The position numbers and the translations under genes were made by a program. Under the pieces are notes generated by a model. That model made no database searches. It saw only the letters and a program-made list of their open reading frames with translations, and was not told where the DNA came from. From CAVVSQ01 sp963848825 (GTDB lineage: Bacteria; Planctomycetota; Planctomycetia; Gemmatales; Gemmataceae), in the NCBI GenBank assembly GCA_963848825.1, contig CAWKFA010000008.1:759303-823302 (forward strand): 64,000 bases of DNA. Direction: 5' to 3'. This document shows positions 26,421 through 35,553 of this stretch, piece by piece. The number at the start of each line of letters is the position of its first letter. The first letter of the stretch is position 1.

Positions 26421-28355
26421 TTATTTCAAAAGGTTATCGATTTGTTGAACGATTTCATGGACGAGGAAAGGTTTCCCCTGAATCTTATTATACCCGATCG
26501 CGTCAACGAGGAAATTGCCGCGAATCAACAAGCTCAGCTGACCGGTGTTGAGTTCCGGAATGAGCACCTTTTCGTAGCTCTTCAAAATATCGCGCAAGTT
26601 CTTGGGGAATGGATTGAGATAACGCAGGTGGGCATGCGCCACCGACTTGCCAAGTTCCTGAGCGCGATGCACCGCGGAGCGCACGGCGCCGAAGGTGCCG
26701 CCCCAGCTTAGAACCAGGACCTTGCCCTTGGCCGGGCCTTCCACATCTTGCAAGGGAATGTAGTTGGCGATGCCGGCTATCTTGTTGACGCGGTTCATCA
26801 CCATCTTATGGTGATTGAGCGGCGAGTAATCGACGTTGCCGGTGATGTCGGCTTTTTCCAGGCCGCCGATGCGGTGTTCCAGGCCGGCCGTCCCCGGGAT
26901 GGCCCAGGGGCGAGCGCCTTTTTCGTTACGCAAATAGGGTTTGAAGCCAAAGGAGGCCGCGTCGCCATTATGATCGTCGCCGTTTTTGTGGCCGGCGGCC
27001 GCGGCAGCCAACTCCGCCTTGCCGTCGGGATGATTTACGACAATGGGCGGCAGGTCCGCCATGCGTGGAATGCGCCAGGGTTCGGCGCCATTGGCCAGGT
27101 AGCCATCGGTTAGCAAGATGACGGGCGTCATGAATTCGACCGCGATGCGCACAGCTTCCTGGGCCATGGTGAAGCAATCGCCCGGCGTGCAAGCCGCCAC
27201 GATGGGCAGGGGGCTATCGCCATTGCGGCCAAACATGGCCAGCAGCAGGTCAGATTGTTCCGTCTTCGTGGGCAGGCCGGTACTCGGGCCGCCGCGCTGT
27301 ACGTTGACGATAATCATGGGCAATTCGGTCATGAAACCGAGACCCATGGCTTCGCCCTTGAGACAGATACCCGGGCCGCTCGAGGCGGTGACCGCGATTT
27401 CCCCGGCGAAAGCCGCCCCGCACACGGACGCCATGGCGGCAATTTCGTCTTCGGCCTGGAAGGTACGCACGCCGAAGTTCTTCAGCATCGACAATTCATG
27501 GAGGATGTCGCTAGCTGGCGTGATGGGATAGCCGCCGTAAAAGAGCCTCTTGCCGGCACGCTTGGCGCCTGTGACCAGGCCGAGGGCCGTTGCCTCGTTA
27601 CCCGTGATCTTGCGATAATGGCCGGGCGGCAGCTTGGCCTTGGGAACACTGTAATGCTTGGGGAACGATTCGACCGAGTAGCCGTAATTGAAACCGCCAC
27701 GGAGGGCCCGCAAATTGGCTTCGCCGATGTTGGCGTTTTTCTTGAACTTGTCGGCGATCCACTTTTCGGTCGGGCTCGAGTCACGTTCGTAAAGCCAGTA
27801 GACCAGCCCGAGCGCGAAAAAGTTCTTGCAGCGGCCCGCTTCCTTCGTGGAAAGACCGAGGCCCACCACGGCGTCGCGGGTCATGCGCGTCATGGGGACT
27901 TTATGGAGGTCATATTTGGAAGAGAGGGCCGGGTCCTTGAGCGGATCTTCTTTGTAACCGGCCTTGTCGAGGTTACTTGTGTCGAATTCGTCCTGATTGA
28001 CGATAAGGGTGCCGCCACGGCGCAAATCGGCGATGTTGGTCTTGAGCGCGGCGGGATTCATCACCACCAGGGTGTCTACCATGTCGCCAGGCGTAAAGAT
28101 GTCCTGGCTCGAGAAATGGAGCTGGAAACCGGAAACGCCCGGCAGGGTGCCGGCGGGTGCCCGGATTTCGGCGGGAAAGTCCGGCAACGTACTGACGTCG
28201 TTGCCAAAGGCCGCCGAAACGTTGGTGAACTGCGTCCCGACCAGCTGCATGCCGTCGCCGGAATCGCCGCAAAAGCGAATTACCGCGGACTCAAGTTCTT
28301 CGGTTGGTTTCGATTGTTGCGTGGGAGAATGTTCGAGGGATGCGCTGGCTTGCAT
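26421..28355 (-). CDS. korA: 2-oxoacid:ferredoxin oxidoreductase alpha subunit (gamma-alpha fusion, KorA-type)
   Basis: This 644-residue protein combines an N-terminal gamma domain (VIRFCGDSGDGMQLVG) with the alpha pyrimidine-binding domain (YGGYPITPASDILHELS, FQAEDEIAAMASVCGAAFAG, TASSGPGICLKGEAMGLG) and a C-terminal transketolase-like domain (VLVLSWGGTFGAVRSAV). This fused form is typical of aerobic 2-oxoglutarate:ferredoxin oxidoreductases in planctomycetes, actinobacteria and others, where it can replace the 2-oxoglutarate dehydrogenase complex in the TCA cycle. The substrate is inferred from the family. Confidence 0.92.
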   Translation of the reverse strand: MQASASLEHSPTQQSKPTEELESAVIRFCGDSGDGMQLVGTQFTNVSAAFGNDVSTLPDFPAEIRAPAGTLPGVSGFQLHFSSQDIFTPGDMVDTLVVMNPAALKTNIADLRRGGTLIVNQDEFDTSNLDKAGYKEDPLKDPALSSKYDLHKVPMTRMTRDAVVGLGLSTKEAGRCKNFFALGLVYWLYERDSSPTEKWIADKFKKNANIGEANLRALRGGFNYGYSVESFPKHYSVPKAKLPPGHYRKITGNEATALGLVTGAKRAGKRLFYGGYPITPASDILHELSMLKNFGVRTFQAEDEIAAMASVCGAAFAGEIAVTASSGPGICLKGEAMGLGFMTELPMIIVNVQRGGPSTGLPTKTEQSDLLLAMFGRNGDSPLPIVAACTPGDCFTMAQEAVRIAVEFMTPVILLTDGYLANGAEPWRIPRMADLPPIVVNHPDGKAELAAAAAGHKNGDDHNGDAASFGFKPYLRNEKGARPWAIPGTAGLEHRIGGLEKADITGNVDYSPLNHHKMVMNRVNKIAGIANYIPLQDVEGPAKGKVLVLSWGGTFGAVRSAVHRAQELGKSVAHAHLRYLNPFPKNLRDILKSYEKVLIPELNTGQLSLLIRGNFLVDAIGYNKIQGKPFLVHEIVQQIDNLLK

Positions 28356-28732
28356 AAAAAGGAATCCTTCAGCAATCTTCCCCGGGCTTCAAGGCCTCGC
28401 GAGCCGATCAGCGCCGCGAACGTGGCGGAGGGAAGAACATTTCTATCGGCAAACTTGGCAGCGCTGCCGCATGGCAAATCTTCGCTGTCTTTCCGAGCTT
28501 ACAATAAATTCTATGGCAAGATGGGGGAACTCTCAACTAGTTTTCCGCGTTTCTACTCCATCTTGATAAGAAAGCGGGAGTTTATCAAGGCTATGGTTTA
28601 AAAAAAGGGGAACATTGGCGGGGGTCTTGCTGAATATGACCTTTTTGCAGTTGTTTCGCCGCGTTACGGCCAAAAGCCACCCACTATGAGTCCTTTGGAC
28701 CGTATGGTCCACACCGTGCCATGAGGTAAGTC
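28356..28732. other. Divergent intergenic region with several inverted repeats
   Basis: A 377-base region between divergent genes, so it should hold promoters for both. Visible structure: CAAGATGG (28517-28524) with its complement CCATCTTG (28558-28565); TTGATAA/TTATCAA arms about 28563-28586; and the palindrome GGACCGTATGGTCC about 28698-28711, close before the phosphoesterase start. The last could be an operator. I find no gene here. Confidence 0.35.
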
Positions 28733-29578
28733 ATGCCTAAACCGGATCGTCTGCTGCATACCTTGGTCCAGGCCGTCGCGAGCTTTCGCGCCACTCCAGG
28801 GCGACTGGGACACGTCGTCTACCTGCCTGGCACTGCCGAGGTGATGATTGCCGGCGATATGCACGGCAGCCTGGAGAACTTTCGCGTTTTTCTCCAAACC
28901 GCCGATTTGGCCCATAATCCCAGGCGGCACCTGGTGTTGCAAGAGCTGGTTCATGGTCCTTTTCGGTATCCCGGCGGCGGGGATAAATCGCACCAACTCG
29001 TCGATTTGTTGGCCGCCCTCAAGTGCCAGTATCCGGCGCGCGTCCATTATCTCGTAGGCAATCATGAGCTGGCTCAGTGGCAAAATCAGCGGATTGGCAA
29101 AGGTGACGTTGACCAAAACCAGATTTTCCTGGCGGGCCTCGGCGAAGCCTACGGGCCGCAAGCAGCCGAGGTTTATGCTGCCTACTTGCAGCTGTTCGCC
29201 GTCGCGGACCTGGCTGTCGTGACCGCCAATCGCGTCCTCATGTGCCATAGCGTACCCAGCGTCAAGCATCTACCTGCTTTTGATTGGGCCCTGTTAGAGA
29301 CTGACCAGCTGCCAGCCGGCGCCCTCGTGCTGGGAGGCAGCGTGCATTCGCTGGTGTGGGGACGCGACTTGCGGCAAACGCATGTCGAGGAATTCTTGAA
29401 TAAAGTGAATGCGGACTTGTTGATCACTGGCCATATACCTTGCGAGCAAGGCTATCTGGTGCCCAATCAGCGCCAGCTAATCCTCGATTCCCTGGGCACG
29501 CCGGCCTGTTATTGCCGCTTTCCCACGGACCGAACGCTCTCGCAGGCGGACCTTCTGAACGGGATCGGTGTTTTATAG
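28733..29578 (+). CDS. Calcineurin-like metallophosphoesterase
   Basis: This 281-residue protein has the metal-ligand motifs of the family: AGDMHGSLENF (GDxH), a YLVGNHELAQ block (GNHE) and ITGHIPCEQGY (GH). Asp, His and Asn ligands for a two-metal centre are present, although the usual GDxVDRG block is replaced by ELVHGPFRYPGGGD. This looks like the symmetrical-tetraphosphatase or serine/threonine phosphatase branch. The ATG at 28733 follows GAGGTAAGTC. The next gene starts two bases after its stop, so the two are co-transcribed. Confidence 0.82.
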   Translation: MPKPDRLLHTLVQAVASFRATPGRLGHVVYLPGTAEVMIAGDMHGSLENFRVFLQTADLAHNPRRHLVLQELVHGPFRYPGGGDKSHQLVDLLAALKCQYPARVHYLVGNHELAQWQNQRIGKGDVDQNQIFLAGLGEAYGPQAAEVYAAYLQLFAVADLAVVTANRVLMCHSVPSVKHLPAFDWALLETDQLPAGALVLGGSVHSLVWGRDLRQTHVEEFLNKVNADLLITGHIPCEQGYLVPNQRQLILDSLGTPACYCRFPTDRTLSQADLLNGIGVL

Positions 29579-29580
29579 CC

Positions 29581-30255
29581 ATGGCCCCATCCGTCGAAGA
29601 AATCCTGAAAAAACTTGGTCCGCTGATTCAAGAAACCGTTTTTGTCGACAGCGAAACGTTTTTCATTACCAGGCCCGAGTATTCTGACCGGCTGTTGGAC
29701 CAACCCGCCGTCGTGAGCGCGTTTGAGGCCGACGAATACATGCCATACTGGGCCGATCTTTGGCCGGCGGTGCGCATGTTGGCCAAGGTGATCCTGCGTG
29801 AAACCTGGGCCCCGGGCACCAGGGCGCTGGAAGTCGGCTGTGGCCTTGGCTTGCCCGGCATTGTTGCGCTGTCACGAGGTCTTCAGGTTACGTTCAGCGA
29901 TTATGATCCTTGCGCCTTACATTTCGCGGCCCAGAATGCCCGGCTGAACGGCCACGAAACGTTCGGACTTCTGCCCATGGACTGGCGCCAGCCGCCGGAA
30001 GACCTGCGGGTGCCGGTCATTCTCGCGTCCGATTTGATCTACGAGCTTCGCAACGTCGCGCCCCTCGTGAACTTCATCAAAAGGGTGCTGGCCCCTGGTG
30101 GCGTTTGTTTCCTGACCGACCAGGACCGCATACCTTCGCAGGCGCTGCGGGATACGCTCGCTGCGGAAAAACTTCCTTTCACCACGCAAACACTCCGCGC
30201 CGGCGAACCAGGGGGCCGGCGCCTGAAGGGCACGCTCTATCGCATCGCTCCTTGA
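29581..30255 (+). CDS. SAM-dependent methyltransferase of the METTL21/FAM86-like type
   Basis: A protein of about 224 residues with a class I methyltransferase fold: motif I ALEVGCGLGLPGIVAL, motif II region VTFSDYDPCALHFAAQNAR, then MDWRQPP and VILASDLIYE. The DLIYE motif after strand 4 is characteristic of the lysine methyltransferase group of METTL21/FAM86 proteins, so a protein substrate is plausible. I chose the ATG at 29581 because sequence upstream in this frame overlaps the phosphoesterase gene. Coupled to that gene by a two-base gap. Confidence 0.82.
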   Translation: MAPSVEEILKKLGPLIQETVFVDSETFFITRPEYSDRLLDQPAVVSAFEADEYMPYWADLWPAVRMLAKVILRETWAPGTRALEVGCGLGLPGIVALSRGLQVTFSDYDPCALHFAAQNARLNGHETFGLLPMDWRQPPEDLRVPVILASDLIYELRNVAPLVNFIKRVLAPGGVCFLTDQDRIPSQALRDTLAAEKLPFTTQTLRAGEPGGRRLKGTLYRIAP

Positions 30256-30509
30256 GCTTTTGGAACTTCCGAAAACTTTAAGCCGATTCGCGATTTCGTC
30301 ATTTTTCCTGGCAAACGCTGCTCGACGCGCCATGGGGGCTTGTTGTGCTTTTTCTGCGTGGTCCGCAGTGCGATTGTGCCTGAAAATAACGCGTCGCCGG
30401 GCGGCGCCTCGGGCATTCGCGTGGTAAGTTCCCCTTGCAAGAGGGTGGCGACGGTCATCAGGAAGGTGTCTTCTGGCGCCTACCCTCTATCCCCAACCCG
30501 GTCGCAATC

Positions 30510-31097
30510 ATGAAGATGAAATCGCTCGCCCTTGGTGTCCTGAGCCTGGTCGGATTGGTCCTGAGTTCGAGCAATGCGTCGGCCTTCTTCCTCTTTCCCC
30601 AATGCTTCCACCACGACTGCAGCGTGATCGTCTGCCGGCCTTACAACGCCTTCACGCCGATCTGCTGCGGCACCATGATGTGCAACGGCTGCTGCCCGTC
30701 GTTCTGCGGCGGCGGCGGCTGCGCCCGACAGACGGCGCCTGCCTACCCCACGATGTTTACTGGCGGCATTTGTTGCGATAGCAGTTGTCCCGTATTCGAA
30801 GGCACCTGTGCCGCCACTCCCGGCATGATGATGCAGGCACCTTCCACGCCGTCCATGACACCTATGCCGACGGCTCCCTCCTTCACTCCTCCGGCCCCCA
30901 CCCCCAGCCCCGTGTTCAATCAGACGTCGATGCGCCGGAATGTCCAGGGCAATGGCGTCCAGCCGGCCGGTTACAATCCTGCCTACCCGATGAACTATTA
31001 CCCGACGACCTCCTATCCGACCAACTATTATCCCGCCGCCAACTATCCGATGGCCCCGGCCATGCCCGTCCCCTCCTACTGGTACAACACGAAATAG
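30510..31097 (+). CDS. Exported Cys-rich protein with Pro/Tyr/Asn-rich tail
   Basis: This protein of about 195 residues starts with a signal peptide (KMKSLALGVLSLVGLVLSSS, cut near SNASA). The mature N-terminal third has about 16 cysteines, with clusters such as ICCGTMMCNGCCPSFCGG. The middle is Met/Pro/Thr-rich and the C-terminus repeats YP-x-NYYP. No family recognised. The cysteine clusters suggest metal binding or disulfide-rich structure; the tail suggests a surface or wall role. A strong terminator follows the gene. Confidence 0.72.
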   Translation: MKMKSLALGVLSLVGLVLSSSNASAFFLFPQCFHHDCSVIVCRPYNAFTPICCGTMMCNGCCPSFCGGGGCARQTAPAYPTMFTGGICCDSSCPVFEGTCAATPGMMMQAPSTPSMTPMPTAPSFTPPAPTPSPVFNQTSMRRNVQGNGVQPAGYNPAYPMNYYPTTSYPTNYYPAANYPMAPAMPVPSYWYNTK

Positions 31098-31128
31098 AGT
31101 GAACGCTTCCCGGTTGTTGAATCCCTGC

Positions 31129-31168
31129 AAAAGACTCGACCCCAAAGTGGGGCCGGGTCTTTTGTTTT
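31129..31168 (+). terminator. Intrinsic terminator
   Basis: AAAAGAC-TCGA-CCCCA / TGGGG-CCGG-GTCTTTT forms a GC-rich hairpin followed by TTTTGTTTT. It lies 32 bases after the stop of the Cys-rich protein gene. Confidence 0.85.
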
Positions 31169-31348
31169 AGGTATCGCACGGGGAGCTCGAAGCCCCACGG
31201 TCAAGCGTACAACTCAATGAGCATCTCCGCGCGATCAAGGGCCGTGTCAATCCTGTCTGGTTCCCATTGACACGGACCATCGCCTGGGAAACACTATAGA
31301 CCGCCTTGAATGGTCCAAAAAGTAGCGGCGCGATGGAGGGAGGCTCCC

Positions 31349-31822
31349 ATGGGGCAGCGTGGCTTGTTCGTTCAGATAGGTCTTTGCGTGCTGGCATTTT
31401 GCTGTGCCGGCGCCTGGGGGCAGGATCAGGAACTCGTTTTTCATACTGTCGCCAGCGAGAAACTCGAAGCGACTTTGAAAGACCTGGACATTGCCTTTCA
31501 GAAAAAGCCCGGCAAGAAAGAGGGCATTTTCACCTATGATTTCGTGCGCAAGGACATAAAGATTCGCCTTTATAATTACGAAGGGGAAGATTTGTGGATC
31601 GAGACCGATGTCACGGAGAAGGTCACGTTGGAACAGGTCAACGCCTGGAACATGTGCGCCAAGTTTAGCAGGGCCGTGCTGGTCCAGGGGGACACGAATA
31701 CGACGATCTCGCTGGAAAACCAGGTCGATTGCACCATCGGCATGACCGACGGCATGCTGCGCCAGTTCATTCAGCGGTTCGAGTCGGAAGCGCAGTCGTT
31801 TAGCAAATTCCTGAAAAAGTAA
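31349..31822 (+). CDS. Exported YbjN-like domain protein
   Basis: A protein of about 157 residues with a signal peptide (GQRGLFVQIGLCVLAFCCAG, cut before QDQE) and one YbjN-type domain: an N-terminal helix (ASEKLEATLKDLDIAF), a β-sheet (FVRKDIKIRLYNYEG, DLWIETDV), the VNAWNMCAKFSRAVL helix and a C-terminal helix (RQFIQRFESEAQSF). YbjN domains resemble type III secretion chaperones and usually occur in the cytoplasm as regulators; an exported one is unusual. Start at 31349 has GGAGG upstream, preferred over 31310. A longer related gene follows 42 bases after the stop. Confidence 0.75.
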   Translation: MGQRGLFVQIGLCVLAFCCAGAWGQDQELVFHTVASEKLEATLKDLDIAFQKKPGKKEGIFTYDFVRKDIKIRLYNYEGEDLWIETDVTEKVTLEQVNAWNMCAKFSRAVLVQGDTNTTISLENQVDCTIGMTDGMLRQFIQRFESEAQSFSKFLKK

Positions 31823-31863
31823 CCGTGCTCGTCGCCGAAAGTGGGCGCATCCAGGAGGTCATC

Positions 31864-32739
31864 ATGCGTTTTTGCCCAATCGTGAGTGTGCTGGCACTTG
31901 GTCTGTGGTGCGGGCCCACTACGGCTCAGGAAGACAAGGTCTACCGCATGCTGACAACAGACCAGCTGGAGGCCACGTTGAAAGGCGCCGGTATCGATTT
32001 CAAGAAGTCCGCCGACCAGAAACCGAACAGTTTTCTCTACGATTTCAAAAACAAAGCCTACAACGTGCGCCTCTATTATTTGGATGGCAAGCAATTAATG
32101 ATGGATACGCTGCTCGGCGCTCAGGCCCTGGAAAAAGTGAATGAATGGAACTTGAGCTCCCATTTTAGCCGGGCAGGGCTTGGCAAGGATGACAAGGGGG
32201 CCGCTTACACCGTGCTGGCCTGCCAGCTTAACTTGAAAGGCGGCGTCACGGCTGGCGGCGTCCAGGAGTTCTTCAGCAACTTTCCGGAAGAGCTGGACAA
32301 ATTCCAGGTATTCGCACGGGGCGAGCCGCGCAAAGATGTGGCCGTGAAGGAACCCGCTTTCAAGGAAGTCACGCCCGAAAAAATGGAGAAGCTCCTGGAA
32401 GAGATGAAGATTAAATTCACGAAGGCGCCTGTGGCCAAGGGAACGTTCGCGTACCATTACGAAGCGAAAGGCGCCAAGGTTGTCCTGACGAACTGGGGCA
32501 AAGACATGATGCTCGAGGCGAAGTTCCCCAAGATGACGATCGCCAAGGTCAATCAATACAACCTGGAGCGCAAGTTCATCCTCGCGGTGTCCTACACCAC
32601 GAAAAATGGGGATTACACGACGCTGGAGGTTAACTTGAACTTCCTCGGCGGTGTGACGGACAGCATCATTCGCAACTTCGTCGCGGTCTTCGACGAAGAC
32701 ATCAGCGAATTCACGAAGTATTCGCAAACAGCCAAGTGA
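31864..32739 (+). CDS. Exported protein with two YbjN-like domains
   Basis: About 291 residues. A signal peptide (RFCPIVSVLALGLWCGPTTA) precedes two copies of the same fold as in the previous gene: the first from TTDQLEATLKGAGIDF to about residue 150, the second from TPEKMEKLLEEMKIKF to the end. Each has the helix, three-strand and VN-x-(W/Y)N helix pattern. The three domains across the two genes probably arose by duplication. Start at 31864 has GGAGG seven bases upstream. Function unknown. Confidence 0.75.
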   Translation: MRFCPIVSVLALGLWCGPTTAQEDKVYRMLTTDQLEATLKGAGIDFKKSADQKPNSFLYDFKNKAYNVRLYYLDGKQLMMDTLLGAQALEKVNEWNLSSHFSRAGLGKDDKGAAYTVLACQLNLKGGVTAGGVQEFFSNFPEELDKFQVFARGEPRKDVAVKEPAFKEVTPEKMEKLLEEMKIKFTKAPVAKGTFAYHYEAKGAKVVLTNWGKDMMLEAKFPKMTIAKVNQYNLERKFILAVSYTTKNGDYTTLEVNLNFLGGVTDSIIRNFVAVFDEDISEFTKYSQTAK

Positions 32740-32843
32740 GTCGACATGTTTCCACGTGCCATTCCCCATTCCGCTCGATTCCCTGTCACGGGCCTCACAA
32801 GGATTCGCCATGACCGCACCTGACTGGCGCGGCGCGGGCCGCC

Positions 32844-33993
32844 ATGATGCTCGATCCCACGGTCACCAACCTCAACACCGGTTCTTTCGGCCCATTGCCG
32901 CGCGTCGTTTTTGATAAAGCGACCGAGCTGCGCAAGCTCCTGGCCGAGGAGCCGATGGACTTTTTGCTCCGGCGTACGCCGCCGCTGTTATGGGAGGCGC
33001 GGTGCCGCCTGGCGGAGTTCCTGGGCACCCAGCCGCAACGCCTCTTATTTACGGCGAACGTCACGGCCGCGATCAACATCGTCGCAAGCAGCCTCCAGAT
33101 CGCCTCCCCGGGCGAAATTCTGTTGACCGATCATGAATATGGGGCAATGCAATGGTGCTGGGAGCGCCGCGGCCCAGCGCCAGGGTCTCAGCGTGCGGAC
33201 CTTTCCTTTGCCGCTCCTGGCGGAGGATCCCGAAGAGATTGTGGACGCTTTTCGCCGGGCCATAACAGACCGGACTCGGCTGTTGTTTTTTAGCCATGTG
33301 CTCTCACCTACGGGTCTGGTGCTCCCGGCGGCAGCCATTTGCGCGGCAGCTCGCCGGCGCGGGGTAGCAACGGTAGTGGACGGGGCCCATGCGCCTGCCA
33401 TGGTGCCACTGCAACTCGATAATCTTAATTGCGACTTTTATGGCGCGAATTGCCATAAATGGCTGTTGGCCCCGACCGGTTCGGGATTTTTGGTGTTTGG
33501 CCGAGGCAATGAAGATCGCCTGCAACCGCTTCAGGTAAGCTGGGGCTGGCGCCGGGAGCGTGGCGATCTGGATGCCCAGGATGAGTATGGTTCGACGCCA
33601 CGGCTACGCTTCTTTGAATTCGAAGGAACACGCGACTATTGCCCGTGGCTGGCAATTCCCGAAGCGATCGCTTTCCAGGAAGGACTTGGGGTCGCCGCGA
33701 TACGAGAGCACAACCGCGGCCTCGCCCAATATGCACGCGGCGTTCTTGGCGGTCGCCTTGGGCTTGCCGAAGCGACTCCACGACACCCTGACCTCCATGG
33801 CTTTTTGACGGCCTTTCGATTGCCATGGCCGCTGGCCGCTCCTAAACTCCGCCAAGCGCTCTGGGAAAAATTTCGCGTAGAAGTACCGGTGGTCGAGCGA
33901 CCGGACGGGTTGCTGATCCGGGTGTCCACGCATTTCTACAATAACGAGGCGGAAATCGATCGCCTGGGCGAGGCTTTAGCGACATTGCTATGA
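32844..33993 (+). CDS. Class V aminotransferase (isopenicillin N epimerase-like), frame broken once
   Basis: Joined across a break near 33168 this gives about 383 residues. The start of the enzyme is TVTNLNTGSFGPLPR (typical N-x-G-S-x-G of the family), the cofactor region shows LLFTANVTAAINIVA, and after the break VVDGAHAPAMVPLQL and the lysine motif FYGANCHKWLLAP supply the Asp/His and Schiff-base Lys that bind PLP. Related enzymes include cysteine desulfurases and isopenicillin N epimerase-like proteins; the substrate is open. A possible earlier ATG at 32810 (TAPDWRGAG) is in another frame and might be the true start if a second indel exists. Confidence 0.8.
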
Positions 33994-34035
33994 CAATACA
34001 TGCGGCCGCCATGATTTTGCGCGGGAGGGCAGGGT

Positions 34036-34983
34036 GTGTCGGACGGCAAATGGCTTCGCGATTTAACGCCGGACATGCCCGTGGTGGCGGCAGCGCGTCA
34101 GACCTTGCTTGCTCGGCTACACCCCGTCCGCGAGCGTTTGCCGCCTGCGGTGTTCCAGGCCGATGAAGACCCAGAATTCATTCATCAATTGCGCGTTAGC
34201 ACCCGGCGCGCGGGGGCGGCCCTGCAAATCTTTGCCGCCTGCTTGCCTACCAGGCTCTACAACAAAACCCGCAAGAAGCTGCGAGGCATTCGCCGCGCCG
34301 CGGGTGCCGCACGCGACGGCGACGTCTTTCTGGAGGCGCTGTCTCAGCGGCGCGTCCGCGCCACCGCCGCGCAGCTCCCGGGCATCGACGTGTTGTTTGG
34401 GATTACGCAGGGTCAACGCATGGCGGCCCAGCAAGCGCTGGTACAGGCGGTCCAGAAGGGCAGGCTCGACCTGGAGACGCTGATTAACAAAACCATGGGA
34501 GCCCTCGAACATCCGGCGAACCTGCCGCGCGCTTTTTCGCTGCGGGACCTGGCGATTCCGCTCCTGACCACCCAACTGGCGCAGCTCGATAAAGCGGCAC
34601 GCGGAGATTTAAAGAACAACGAACATCTTCACCAGGTGCGCATCGCGGGCAAGAAGCTGCGCTACGCCATGGAAGTTTTTTGCAGTTGTTTCGAAAAGTC
34701 CTTCGCACAGAAGTACTATCCCGCCGTCGAAGACATGCAGGAAATCCTGGGACACGCCAACGACAGTCGCGTCGCCATCGAAAGGCTGGAGGCCAGTCGC
34801 GCTCGCCTCCAGGCTTCGCAGCGGTCGCTATGGCCACGCTATCAGCCCGGACTTGAAGCGGTATTGCGCTACCACCAGCGCAACCTGCCGCAAAAGCGGC
34901 GCCAGTTCGTGGAGTGGTGGCACGACTGGCAACAGTCAGGCGCCGAGCAAGCCTTTGCAAGCCTATTCGTTCCTTCCCCATGA
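34036..34983 (+). CDS. CHAD domain protein
   Basis: This 315-residue, helix-rich protein has the paired CHAD-half motifs FIHQLRVSTRRAGAALQIF and LHQVRIAGKKLRYAMEVFC with conserved His, Arg and Lys residues. CHAD domains bind polyphosphate and often accompany CYTH triphosphatases or polyphosphate granules; no CYTH gene is adjacent. The start is a GTG at 34036 preceded by GGGAGGGCAGG. Just after its stop lies a cluster of palindromic repeats. Confidence 0.85.
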   Translation: MSDGKWLRDLTPDMPVVAAARQTLLARLHPVRERLPPAVFQADEDPEFIHQLRVSTRRAGAALQIFAACLPTRLYNKTRKKLRGIRRAAGAARDGDVFLEALSQRRVRATAAQLPGIDVLFGITQGQRMAAQQALVQAVQKGRLDLETLINKTMGALEHPANLPRAFSLRDLAIPLLTTQLAQLDKAARGDLKNNEHLHQVRIAGKKLRYAMEVFCSCFEKSFAQKYYPAVEDMQEILGHANDSRVAIERLEASRARLQASQRSLWPRYQPGLEAVLRYHQRNLPQKRRQFVEWWHDWQQSGAEQAFASLFVPSP

Positions 34984-34997
34984 CCTGTCGGGTAACT

Positions 34998-35210
34998 GTA
35001 GGGTGGTGTCGAGCGTACTCGCGCTGACCCACCGCTAATTGAATTGAGGGATGGGTCGGCGCCAACACCGCGGGGCCCTGACGTCAGTGTATTTCGGTGG
35101 GTCAGCGCGAGTACGCCTCGACCCACCCTACGGGACGAGAGACAGCGCGTTAGAAAAGTTTTCAGTGTATTTCGGTGGGGTCAGCGCGAGTACGCTTCGA
35201 CCCACCCTAC
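34998..35210. repeat. Cluster of three REP-like palindromes (cluster A)
   Basis: Three copies of the window's main repeat: one reversed, degenerate copy (34998-35034) and two forward copies (35089-35131, 35167-35210). Consensus: GTATTTCGGTGGGTCAGCG, loop CGAGTA, then CGCTTCGACCCACCCTAC. Each can form a stem of 12 or more pairs. The cluster lies between convergent genes (CHAD protein and lipoprotein) and ends 11 bases before the lipoprotein stop. Confidence 0.85.
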
Positions 35211-35220
35211 GGGACCACAC

Positions 35221-35514
35221 CTATGATGGGCGGCTGGGGAATATGCTTGGCGGGAGGGGGCCCATGGGCGGTGCCGTGCCCGGGGCGGGCGCTAGCGGAG
35301 CAGGGGGCGGAATAACGGGAATGGCGATTGCCGGGACCGAGGGCAGGGAAGGGCCCGGGCCGGTTACTGGGCCCTGCGGTATACAGACGCCGCCGTAAGG
35401 CTGTACCTTGTTTGGCCCCGCTTTGCCTGGCCAGAAATAATCCCGCACATCGTAGCAGGGATGCGTACTGCAACCCGCCAGCAAGAGTAAGCCGAAAATC
35501 CAGGGACGCGGCAT
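35221..35514 (-). CDS. Small proline-rich lipoprotein
   Basis: This 97-residue protein has a signal with lipobox (PWIFGLLLLAGCSTHPC). The mature part has three more cysteines near the N-terminus and an alanine/proline-rich tail (VIPPPAPLAPAPGTAPP). It is predicted to be anchored in a membrane. The tail could span or contact peptidoglycan. No family recognised. It is the last gene before repeat cluster A and is 39 bases downstream of the holB stop. Confidence 0.65.
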   Translation of the reverse strand: MPRPWIFGLLLLAGCSTHPCYDVRDYFWPGKAGPNKVQPYGGVCIPQGPVTGPGPSLPSVPAIAIPVIPPPAPLAPAPGTAPPMGPLPPSIFPSRPS

Positions 35515-35553
35515 GGTGGAGGGCTCTCGCTAACAATGTGGCAGGGCTGCCTG

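Noticed and set aside
35044..35226. Short plus-strand open frames across repeat cluster A
   Set aside because: They are translations of the palindromes (repeated SVFRWVSAST pattern) and carry no independent sign of coding.
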